From Kiritimatiellia bacterium (GTDB taxonomy: Bacteria; Verrucomicrobiota; Kiritimatiellia; RFP12; UBA1067): a DNA stretch of 14,740 bases. The notes under the pieces were generated by a model, which was not told where the DNA came from, did not search any database, and saw only the letters and a program-made list of their open reading frames with translations. The stretch is taken from positions 1-14,740 of the forward strand of contig JAFRBA010000258.1 of assembly GCA_017405115.1 (NCBI GenBank), read 5' to 3'. A program made the position numbers and the translations under genes. Shown piece by piece: positions 5,836 through 12,284 of this stretch; position 1 is the first letter of the stretch, and each line of letters opens with the position of its first letter.

Positions 5836-8039
5836 GGATGCATGGCACAAAGCCGGCTCTTGTCGCGGCGGCGTTCGCGGTGTCGCTCGCTGTCGATGCC
5901 GAGACGCTTTATTCGGATGGAGCGGTTCTCAGCCTCGCCGAGCACAACGGCGCGGTCGAGTTCATGCGCGGAGCGGACGGCGTGCCGCGCGTAGTGGCGG
6001 CGGACGAGGCGTTCACGCTTCAGCTTCTCGACGGCAAGGGCACGCCCATGCGCCTCAAGTCGTCGGACTTCGCGTTTGAATCTGGTAGGGCGACGAGACC
6101 CTTCGCCGCCGACAACGGTAGGGCGGCATCGACGATGCCGCCGCAAACGGCGGTTTCGTCGAAACCGCCCTACCTCATATGGCGTCACGCAAGCGGTCTT
6201 GTCGTTCGCATGGAAATAATCGCTGCAAACGGCGAGTTCCGATTCAAGCCGTCCGTCGAAAACATCCCCGCCGGAATGCTGCTCGAATGGTTCGACGGCC
6301 CGCAGGTCTTCATCCGCTCAAACACGCGCATCTATTGGTCGTATATGGACGGCTGCGAAGTCTCCGACCACGCCGTTCGCCTCGGTACGCCGTGGGAGTA
6401 TCGGCCTGTTGGCTTCACGCCGCGCTACCGCACGATTGGCGCATTGTATCCCGGCTGGGCGCAGATGCAGTTCCTCGCCTCGTACGCCAACGGCTTCGGA
6501 CTGTACTTTGCGGCGTCAGACCCTCACCACACGCCAAAGGCCGTTGAGTTTACGCCCGTTGACGGACTTCGTACGCGCCTGTCGCTCCAGACCTTCTGCG
6601 GCGACCTGACGGACGGCGCATGGCGTCCGGACTGGGAGTACGTCCTGCGTCCGTATTCCGGCGGATGGATGGAGGCGTGTGCGCTGTACCGCGACTGGGT
6701 GCGGACGCTTCCGGAGTTCAAGCCGAAGCCGAAGCGTCCGGCATGGATGGCCGATTCCCCCGTCACGCTCATCTGCCCTGTGCGAGGACAGGGCGTGGAT
6801 CACGGCGATATGTCGCCCAACCGCTATTTCCCATATGTGAACATCGTGGACGATGTCAGGAAGTACGGCGAGCTTCTTGACTCCAAGATTCTCGTTCTCC
6901 TCGCGCACTGGGAGGGGACGGCACCATGGAGCCCTCCATATGTCTGGCCTCCGCATGGCGGCGAGGAGAAGCTTGCGGAGCTTCGCGACGCCCTCCACCG
7001 TCGCGGCGATCTGCTTGGACTGTATTGCTCGGGAACGGCGTGGACGCAGAAGAACTTCTTCACCGGCTATTCCCGAGAGGCCGAGTTCGAGCGCGAAGGT
7101 CTTGCCCGCCACATGATACGAGGGCCCAGGGGCGAGATCGAGGCGACAGTCTGCAACAGCCCGACTTTTCGTTTCGGCTGCGATCTCTGCCTTACGGAGG
7201 ACTGGTCGAGGAAGACGGTCGAGGACGAGGTCGCGGCGATGGCTAAGTTCGGGGTAGACTACTGCCAGTTTTTCGACCAGAACATCGGCGGCGCGTTTCT
7301 GCCGTGCTATTCGCGCAGCCACCGGCATCCGCCGATTCCGGGCGCATGGCAGACGGCTGCGATGGTCAGTCTGCAGAAGCGCCTCTGCGAGTCTGTTTCG
7401 TCGGCTGGCTCCAAGATGATCCTCGGCTGCGAGGCCTGCGCCGCAACGCCATACGTGCCGTATCTCTTCTACAACGATGCGCGTGAATTCCGCGGCTACC
7501 TTTTCGGGCGTTCCGTGCCGGGGATATCGTTCGTCTTCCACGAATGGATGTGCAACTTCTCTGGGAACGGATGCATGTCCGTGGGGCTTGATCCGCGTTG
7601 TGCGCTTGCGCAGTCGTTCCACTACGGCGACATGGTGACTGCGGTCCTTGGCGGCGAAGGCAGGCTGTTGGGCAAATGGGGGACTCCTTGGTCGGAGGAC
7701 AGAACGGAGCAGGAGCCGTTCGTGAAGCTGCTACGCAATCTCAACGCTGTGCGCAGAAAACATGGTGACATCTTTCTTGACGGGCGCATGGTCGTTCAGC
7801 CTTATGCGGTCGAGACTAAGCCGGTTGCAAACGACGTCGACACGAAATACTACGGCATTCGTCACATCGAGACGAGCGAGGTGATCGTCTCGTTCTGGGA
7901 GAACGACGCCGGAAAGCGACTTGGCTTTGCGACGAACTGGAAGACGGAGCCGAGCGAAATCGTCATCGTGCGCGGCGATGGTTCCCGCGAAACCCGTGTC
8001 GTTTCGCCCTGCGAAACGATCGAGCTGGAATCAAGGTAA
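5832..8039 (+). CDS. DUF6259-like secreted glycoside-hydrolase-like protein
   Basis: This 735-residue protein begins at ATG 5832, overlapping the previous stop by 4 bp (ATGA), so it is probably translationally coupled; no strong ribosome binding site is visible. A signal peptide (ALVAAAFAVSLAVDA) is followed by a beta-sandwich-like N-terminal half with GLYFAASDPHHTPK. A barrel follows, marked by ILVLLAHWEGTAPWSPPYVW, VDYCQFFDQNIGG with Asp482 as a nucleophile-like candidate, and MILGCEACA as a possible acid/base site. A small C-terminal beta domain ends the protein. The layout resembles DUF6259 proteins of PVC bacteria, which look distantly GH36-like. I know of no assigned activity for them. 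Residues 85-115 are encoded by inserted palindromic DNA (a half copy plus a full copy). They interrupt a likely beta-strand boundary between FAFES and IWRHASGLVVRM. This is the last gene of the four-gene block. Confidence 0.65.
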   Translation: MRMHGTKPALVAAAFAVSLAVDAETLYSDGAVLSLAEHNGAVEFMRGADGVPRVVAADEAFTLQLLDGKGTPMRLKSSDFAFESGRATRPFAADNGRAASTMPPQTAVSSKPPYLIWRHASGLVVRMEIIAANGEFRFKPSVENIPAGMLLEWFDGPQVFIRSNTRIYWSYMDGCEVSDHAVRLGTPWEYRPVGFTPRYRTIGALYPGWAQMQFLASYANGFGLYFAASDPHHTPKAVEFTPVDGLRTRLSLQTFCGDLTDGAWRPDWEYVLRPYSGGWMEACALYRDWVRTLPEFKPKPKRPAWMADSPVTLICPVRGQGVDHGDMSPNRYFPYVNIVDDVRKYGELLDSKILVLLAHWEGTAPWSPPYVWPPHGGEEKLAELRDALHRRGDLLGLYCSGTAWTQKNFFTGYSREAEFEREGLARHMIRGPRGEIEATVCNSPTFRFGCDLCLTEDWSRKTVEDEVAAMAKFGVDYCQFFDQNIGGAFLPCYSRSHRHPPIPGAWQTAAMVSLQKRLCESVSSAGSKMILGCEACAATPYVPYLFYNDAREFRGYLFGRSVPGISFVFHEWMCNFSGNGCMSVGLDPRCALAQSFHYGDMVTAVLGGEGRLLGKWGTPWSEDRTEQEPFVKLLRNLNAVRRKHGDIFLDGRMVVQPYAVETKPVANDVDTKYYGIRHIETSEVIVSFWENDAGKRLGFATNWKTEPSEIVIVRGDGSRETRVVSPCETIELESR
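6084..6110. repeat. Half copy of the palindromic element (left arm and first hairpin)
   Basis: This 27-bp stretch starts with the same GGTAGGGCG as the full elements and ends CGCC at the position where the first hairpin ends in the 2624 copy. Its hairpin is imperfect: 6089-6092 pairs with 6107-6110 and 6094-6096 with 6103-6105, around an A/C mismatch. The right half is missing. A 6-bp spacer (GACAAC) separates it from the full copy at 6117. It is translated in the same frame as the full copies (GGT AGG GCG). Confidence 0.65.
6117..6174. repeat. 58-bp double-hairpin palindromic element inside the DUF6259-like gene
   Basis: The element begins GGTAGGGCGG (6117-6126) and ends with the exact reverse complement CCGCCCTACC (6165-6174). 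Two perfect 10-bp hairpins with one-base loops lie inside: GGCGGCATCG/CGATGCCGCC (6122-6131 with 6133-6142) and GGCGGTTTCG/CGAAACCGCC (6149-6158 with 6160-6169). It is read as GRAASTMPPQTAVSSKPPYL, in the same phase as the copy at 2624 (GGT AGG GCG at the left, CCC TAC at the right). The stem sequences differ from the first copy while pairing is kept, so structure rather than sequence is conserved between the two. Confidence 0.8.
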
Positions 8040-8103
8040 GTCATGGACCCGATGGGGCCTGTCCCCGGCTGATGGCGAGGCAAGCTGCCGAAGCCTAGTG
8101 CTA

Positions 8104-8131
8104 GCGAGCATTACCGAGCGGGAATGTTCGC
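8104..8131. promoter_or_regulatory. Upstream operator palindrome O1 of hipBA
   Basis: This is a 28-bp near-palindrome centred between 8117 and 8118. Eleven of 13 base pairs match across the centre. Its core ATTACCGAGCGGGAAT (8110-8125) shares the ATTACCG-N2-CGG pattern with the site at 8161-8174. It ends 2 bp before the -35 box. It is probably a HipB dimer site, by analogy with autoregulated hipBA operons. Confidence 0.6.
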
Positions 8132-8133
8132 GC

Positions 8134-8162
8134 TTGACGACGGTGCAGGAATGTGATATATT
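8134..8162 (+). promoter_or_regulatory. Sigma70-type promoter of hipBA
   Basis: TTGACG (8134-8139) and TATATT (8157-8162) are separated by exactly 17 bp, close to the sigma70 consensus. The expected transcription start is near 8169-8170, inside operator O2 and only about 6 bases before the HipB ATG at 8176. The promoter sits between two matching palindromes, so repressor bound at both would cover it. Confidence 0.65.
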
Positions 8163-8174
8163 ACCGCTCGGTAA
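8161..8174. promoter_or_regulatory. Downstream operator palindrome O2 of hipBA
   Basis: TTACCG-CT-CGGTAA is a perfect 6-bp inverted repeat that overlaps the last two bases of the -10 box and the predicted transcription start. Its centre is 50 bp from that of O1, about five helical turns, which suits cooperative binding on one face. The sequence differs from the TATCC-N8-GGATA operators of E. coli HipB, as expected for a diverged regulator. Confidence 0.65.
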
Positions 8175-8175
8175 C

Positions 8176-8406
8176 ATGAAACACGAACAACTCTATAGTG
8201 CCGCCGATGTCGGAAAGTTGATTCTTGCCGAGCGCAAGCGTCAGAAACTTTCGCAGCTTCAGCTCGCCGGGCTGGCCAATACGGGCATAAGGTTCATCTC
8301 CGACTTAGAGAATGGCAAGGGAACTGTCCAGCTGCAGAAGCTTCTGGCGGTTATATCCGCCCTTGGCCTTTGCATGTTCGTATACAGCCCCTGGAGCGAT
8401 TCATGA
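8176..8406 (+). CDS. hipB: HipB-like antitoxin, HTH transcriptional repressor
   Basis: This 76-residue protein has the single helix-turn-helix (Xre/Cro type) layout of HipB antitoxins: VGKLILAERKRQKLSQLQLA leads into the recognition region NTGIRFISDLENGKGT, and LLAVISALGL closes the fold. HipB proteins bind operator palindromes as dimers, repress their own operon and neutralise HipA. ATG 8176 is chosen because the HTH starts soon after it and the promoter places transcription just upstream. There is no Shine-Dalgarno sequence, and the predicted leader is only about 6 bases. The stop overlaps the hipA start (ATGA). The C-terminus (YSPWSDS) is short. Identification as a hipA partner rests on the HTH pattern and the adjacent gene. 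Confidence 0.85.
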   Translation: MKHEQLYSAADVGKLILAERKRQKLSQLQLAGLANTGIRFISDLENGKGTVQLQKLLAVISALGLCMFVYSPWSDS

Positions 8407-9635
8407 CGGAGCGGTTGAATGTCTACCTCTGCGACCGCTTGGCCGGGGCGCTTGAGCGGACGGACGGGCGAATCACGTTCCGCTATCTTGCTGAGTACCT
8501 TGAATCGGATTCCCCTGCCGTTGTTTCAAGTACGCTTCCACTGAGCGAAAGGATATATGAGGAACGCGAAGTGATGGCGTTCTTCTCCAACCTGCTGCCG
8601 GACGAAGGGGTGCGTCGGCGAATAGCAGAGATTGTCGGGGTGACGCCCGAAGACACTTTCGGACTCCTTTGTGAAATCGGCGGAGACTGTGCGGGGGCGA
8701 TTGCTTTCTGGAAGCCGGGGAAACGTCCGTGTCGAATCGACGAGCCCGTCTACCGCGAGCTGACTGACGACGAGGCGGATGACATTCTTCGCAACCTCGG
8801 CAATCGGCCTCTTGGGATTGACGACGAGTTCCGCGGCATTTCCGTCGCAGGTTCACAAGACAAGCTTATTGCCTGCCTCCGTGACAGGAAGATTGTGCTG
8901 CCGCTGCGCGGGACGCCTTCGACGCACATCATAAAACCGGAGATCGAGCGGTTCCCGGGCTCTGTTCAGAACGAGTACTTCTGCATGGAGCTTTCGCGGA
9001 GATGTGGGTTTGACACTGCGGAATGCAGCATAGTCAATGTGCGCGGCATTGACTACTATGTGACCCGCAGGTACGACCGCGCCGAATCCGGCGGCATCGT
9101 CCGCCGGCTTCATCAGGAGGACTTCTGCCAGTTGTTGAAGTGCAGACCGGAGATCAAGTACCAGGATCAGGGCGGGCCGTCTGTCGTGGAATGCGTGCGT
9201 CTTCTGCGCGACATGCATCTTCCCGGCTCCGACGTCATGTCGTTCGTTGACCGCGTCGTGTTCAACTTCATAATCGGCAACGGAGACGCACACGGAAAGA
9301 ACTTCTCCGTGGTGTACAGGGACGGCCGGCCGCGCCTTGCGCCACAGTACGATCTTATCTGCACGACGGTCTATCCGCAGATCGGCAGGAAGATGGCAAT
9401 GAAGTTCGACGGCAAGTTCGAGTTCAGGTGGATTACACCAGGCAAAATCGTTCGCACCTTCGAGCGTGCCGGGATAGGCGGGAAGCTTGTGCACGATTCG
9501 ATCAGTCGGCAGATTGCTGCGGTCAAGAGGGAGATTCCATCTCTTGTCGATGAAGTGGACAAGAGGCATCCATCTCCGCTCTACCATGACATCTGCTGCG
9601 GAATCCGCGCGCGGATCCGTCAGCTGACATCATAG
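8403..9635 (+). CDS. hipA: HipA-family serine/threonine kinase toxin
   Basis: This 410-residue protein is full length for HipA kinases, which in characterised cases phosphorylate aminoacyl-tRNA synthetases (GltX for E. coli HipA) and halt growth. The HipA N-terminal subdomain spans about residues 1-105 (LPLSERIYEEREVMAFFSNL, LLPDEGVRRRIAE). The ATP-binding loop is ISVAGSQDK, in which Ser147 aligns with the E. coli autophosphorylation serine Ser150. The catalytic motif is NGDAHGKNFS with Asp295, and the metal-binding Asp317 lies in APQYDLICT. All key kinase residues appear intact, so the toxin is predicted to be active. The start at ATG 8403 overlaps the hipB stop by 4 bp and has GGAG 6 bp upstream. 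N-subdomain and kinase are in one chain, which argues against the split HipBST type. The pair is lower in GC than the flanking CAZyme genes, suggesting acquisition. Confidence 0.92.
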   Translation: MTERLNVYLCDRLAGALERTDGRITFRYLAEYLESDSPAVVSSTLPLSERIYEEREVMAFFSNLLPDEGVRRRIAEIVGVTPEDTFGLLCEIGGDCAGAIAFWKPGKRPCRIDEPVYRELTDDEADDILRNLGNRPLGIDDEFRGISVAGSQDKLIACLRDRKIVLPLRGTPSTHIIKPEIERFPGSVQNEYFCMELSRRCGFDTAECSIVNVRGIDYYVTRRYDRAESGGIVRRLHQEDFCQLLKCRPEIKYQDQGGPSVVECVRLLRDMHLPGSDVMSFVDRVVFNFIIGNGDAHGKNFSVVYRDGRPRLAPQYDLICTTVYPQIGRKMAMKFDGKFEFRWITPGKIVRTFERAGIGGKLVHDSISRQIAAVKREIPSLVDEVDKRHPSPLYHDICCGIRARIRQLTS

Positions 9636-9681
9636 GCGGGGTATGGCTTGACGTCATTTTGCCGACATTCAGGAAAGTAAT

Positions 9682-9687
9682 GGAGGG
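9682..9687 (+). promoter_or_regulatory. Shine-Dalgarno GGAGGG for the GH116 gene
   Basis: GGAGGG lies 6 bp before ATG 9694 and fixes that start. The 58-bp gap after hipA (9636-9693) contains no convincing promoter: a TTGACG at 9648-9653 has no -10 box at a suitable distance. Transcription may read through from hipBA or start from a promoter I cannot see. Confidence 0.7.
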
Positions 9688-9693
9688 TAGAAA

Positions 9694-12057
9694 ATGAGAG
9701 TTCCGTGTGGAGCCGTTCTTGCCGCGGCAGCGGCCGTATGCTTTTCGAGTTTAGCGGAGGCCGGCGGAAGGGACTGGCCCGTCGCGCGGCGGTTCGACGG
9801 CGACCACGTCCTGCGCGTCGCGCTGCCGATGGGCGGCATCGGATGCGGGTCGGTGTCGCTTTCCGGGCGCGGGGAGCTCGTGGACTGGGAGATCATGAAC
9901 CGTGCGAACAAGACGATGGGCGAACCCAGGCGCTCGTCGGACCTGTGCACATTTTTCGCGATTCGCGTCAAGGGCGCAGGACATGAGTCGACGACGATGC
10001 TTGCCGGTCCGCTTCATCCGACGGAACTGTACGAGTCGGAAGGCTGCTACGTTGCGCTGGGAGGATTGCCGCGATTCCGGAACGCATCTTTCGACGGCGC
10101 GTTTCCGTTCGGCACGGTGCATCTCGAGGACAAGGACTTGCCCGTAAAGGTGCGCATCAGGGGTTTCTCGCCTTTCGTTCCCGGCGACAGCGAGGCGAGT
10201 TCGCTGCCCGTAGCTTCGCTCGAATACGAGGTGGAGAACCTTTCCGGAGAATCGCTGGAGGTGTCCGTCGCGGCGTTTGTCAGGAACTTCGTCGGCAACG
10301 ACGGCATGCCGGTCGGGGTTGACAATGGGCGTCATTGCCCCTACTCGACGGGGGAGGATCGCAATCGCACTGTTTCTCGCAAGGGCGCGGGGATTCGCGG
10401 CGTGATGTGCCTTTCCGACGGCGTGGCGACGAACTCTCCCGCGTGGGGGACGTTTGCGCTTTCCACGCCCGACGCAGACGGATCGCTCACGTTCCGCGAG
10501 TCGTTCGAGCCGAACTCGTGGAATCACACGGCGCTCGACTTCTGGGACGACCTTTCCGGCGACGGAGAGCTGAGCCCGCGTCAGCCCGGCGACGGAGCGC
10601 CGCACGGCGGGCTGTGCCTCAAGAAGACGGTTCCCGCGGGAGGAAGCGTTCCGTTCCGCTTCGCGTTCACGTGGCACTTCCCGAACCGTCCGGCGTGGGG
10701 CGACGACAAGACGATTGTCGGCAACTGGTATTCGCGCCGCTATGCGGACGCATGGGACGCGGCGGAGAGGATCGTGCCGAGGCTTGGGGAGCTTGAGGCG
10801 AAATCGCTTGCATTCACCCGGAAGGTGCTTGCGCTCGATGCGCCCGCCGAAGTCAAGGAGGCCGCGCTTTCCAATCTCGCGGTCCTCAAGTCTCAGACCG
10901 TGTTCAGGGTTCCGTCGGGGCATTTGCTTGGCTGGGAGGGAGTGTACAACCACATGGGCTCCTGCAGAGGCAGCTGCACCCACGTATGGAACTACGAGAA
11001 CGCAGTGGCGTGCCTCTTCCCGGACCTTGCGCGGTCGATGCGCGAAGTCGAGTTCAACTACGCGATGGATGCCGAAAGCGGCGCGATGGACTTCCGCGTG
11101 GCGCTTCCGCTGGGATCGAAGCGCAGCGGATATGTCGCCGCCGACGGGCAGATGGGCTGCATCATGAAGGTCTACCGCGACTGGAGGATATGCGGCGATG
11201 ACGAATGGCTCGCCGCGCTGTGGCCGAAGGTGAAGAAGGCTCTTTCCTTCGCGTGGATTCCCGCGGAGAAGTGGACGTGGAGGCAGAAGTGGGTGAACGG
11301 CGGATGGGACGTCGGCAAGTCGGGCCTCATGGACGGCGAGCAGCACAACACGATGGACGTCAAATACTACGGACCCAATCCGCAGATGGGGTTCTGGTAT
11401 CTCGGTGCGCTCCGCGCCGCCGAGGAAATGGCAAAGGCGATGAAGGACGGAGACTTCGAGCGGGAGTGCCGTGCCATCCGCGAAAGGGGATCGCGGCGGA
11501 TCGACGAAGAGCTCTTCAACGGAGACTACTACGAGCAGCGCGTCACCGAGGGGCACGGGGAGCTTCCGTACCAGCTCGGAAGGTGCTGTCTCGTCGACCA
11601 GCTTGTCGGGCAGCAGATGGCGCATCTCTGGGGACTGGGCGACCTTGCGAAGAGGGAGAACCTGCGGAAGACCTGCGAATCGATCATGCGCTGGAACTTC
11701 CTGCCCGACTTCTCCCGCCACTTCAACAACATGCGCACTTTCTGCGCTGGCGGCGAGGCGGGGCTTCTCATGGGCTCGTGGCCCCGCGGGCGGCTGAAGA
11801 CTCCGTTCCCCTACTTCGGGGAGGTCATGACCGGCTTCGAGTACGTCGCCGCCGCCGAGATGGTGTTCCAGGGAATGGACGACGATGCGCTGAAGGTAGT
11901 ACGTGCCGTGCGCGACCGTCATGACGGCCTTAAGCGCAATCCGTTCAGCGAGGCGGAGTGCGGACACAACTACGCGCGTTCAATGGCAAGCTGGAACGTC
12001 CTGCTCGCGTGGATGGAGATGCATGGCGGCAGGGCGGAGGACTTGATATGGAAATGA
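9694..12057 (+). CDS. GH116-family glycoside hydrolase (GBA2/beta-glucosidase-like), secreted
   Basis: This 787-residue protein has a Sec signal (MRVPCGAVLAAAAAVCFSSLAEA). The GH116 N-terminal beta-sandwich covers about residues 28-370, marked by LPMGGIGCGSVSLSGRGELV and DWEIMN. The (alpha/alpha)6 catalytic domain (formerly DUF608) covers about 385-787, marked by GWEGVYNHMGSCRGSCTHVW, NYENAVACLFPDLARSM, NTMDVKYYGPNPQMGFWYLG and CGHNYARSMASW. Family members are retaining beta-glucosidases, glucosylceramidases or beta-xylosidases that use a Glu nucleophile and an Asp acid/base. Asp555 in TMDVKYYG fits the acid/base by comparison with the TYD motif of GBA2. Glu415 in GWEGV or Glu435 in NYENA are nucleophile candidates I cannot separate without alignment. 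Substrate is unassigned; it may act on oligosaccharides released by the upstream enzymes. Confidence 0.85.
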   Translation: MRVPCGAVLAAAAAVCFSSLAEAGGRDWPVARRFDGDHVLRVALPMGGIGCGSVSLSGRGELVDWEIMNRANKTMGEPRRSSDLCTFFAIRVKGAGHESTTMLAGPLHPTELYESEGCYVALGGLPRFRNASFDGAFPFGTVHLEDKDLPVKVRIRGFSPFVPGDSEASSLPVASLEYEVENLSGESLEVSVAAFVRNFVGNDGMPVGVDNGRHCPYSTGEDRNRTVSRKGAGIRGVMCLSDGVATNSPAWGTFALSTPDADGSLTFRESFEPNSWNHTALDFWDDLSGDGELSPRQPGDGAPHGGLCLKKTVPAGGSVPFRFAFTWHFPNRPAWGDDKTIVGNWYSRRYADAWDAAERIVPRLGELEAKSLAFTRKVLALDAPAEVKEAALSNLAVLKSQTVFRVPSGHLLGWEGVYNHMGSCRGSCTHVWNYENAVACLFPDLARSMREVEFNYAMDAESGAMDFRVALPLGSKRSGYVAADGQMGCIMKVYRDWRICGDDEWLAALWPKVKKALSFAWIPAEKWTWRQKWVNGGWDVGKSGLMDGEQHNTMDVKYYGPNPQMGFWYLGALRAAEEMAKAMKDGDFERECRAIRERGSRRIDEELFNGDYYEQRVTEGHGELPYQLGRCCLVDQLVGQQMAHLWGLGDLAKRENLRKTCESIMRWNFLPDFSRHFNNMRTFCAGGEAGLLMGSWPRGRLKTPFPYFGEVMTGFEYVAAAEMVFQGMDDDALKVVRAVRDRHDGLKRNPFSEAECGHNYARSMASWNVLLAWMEMHGGRAEDLIWK

Positions 12058-12071
12058 CGCTGCACAGCGTC
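12056..12071. terminator. Inverted repeat at the convergent gene ends
   Basis: GACGCTG-CA-CAGCGTC is a perfect 7-bp inverted repeat that starts within the GH116 stop codon. It sits in the 23-bp gap between the two convergent stop codons. A second short pairing, CGTCC-AA-GGACG, overlaps its right side. There is no following T-run, so it is at best a weak or factor-assisted terminator serving one or both strands. Confidence 0.3.
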
Positions 12072-12080
12072 CAAGGACGT

Positions 12081-12269
12081 TCAAGACGGCCATAATCTGG
12101 AATTGGAATTCGTTTGTGAAGACGCGGCACCGTGAGGGGGATGCAGCACGGCCTCGGCGTGCGCGGCGGCACGCCTGTAGATGCGCTCGAGTTCGTCGAG
12201 GCACTTCTGCTCTCCGCGCCAGAAGGGCACGGGGCCGAGCCTGCGCAGGATCGGCGTCTCGATTTTCAT
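12081..12269 (-). CDS. Small protein of unknown function downstream of the SWIM gene
   Basis: This 62-residue frame starts at ATG 12269, 15 bp past the SWIM gene stop, with GGAGG (12277-12281) 7 bp upstream. The first 42 residues (MKIETPILRRLGPVPFWRGE, then LDELERIYRRAAAHAEAVL) look like a compact helical protein. The last 20 are Ser/Asn-rich and less protein-like, so the original end may have been lost or extended by a frameshift. No cysteines, metal motif or membrane segment support a function. Its place in the operon suggests a link to the helicase and SWIM pair. I do not recognise a family. Confidence 0.5.
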   Translation of the reverse strand: MKIETPILRRLGPVPFWRGEQKCLDELERIYRRAAAHAEAVLHPPHGAASSQTNSNSRLWPS

Positions 12270-12284
12270 GGCTCCGCCTCCGCT

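Noticed and set aside
8040..8103. A terminator after the DUF6259-like gene (GGGG-CCTGT-CCCC and AGGC...GCCT)
   Set aside because: The stems are only 4 bp and no T-run follows.
9648..9681. A possible promoter before the GH116 gene with TTGACG at 9648-9653
   Set aside because: No hexamer close to TATAAT occurs 16-18 bp downstream; the nearest AT-rich stretch is about 22 bp away.
9751..11967. A 738-codon open frame on the - strand opposite the GH116 gene
   Set aside because: The + strand frame has a signal peptide, a ribosome binding site and GH116 motifs. The antisense frame is His/Arg/Pro-rich, matches no family I know, and is expected from GC-rich codon bias.
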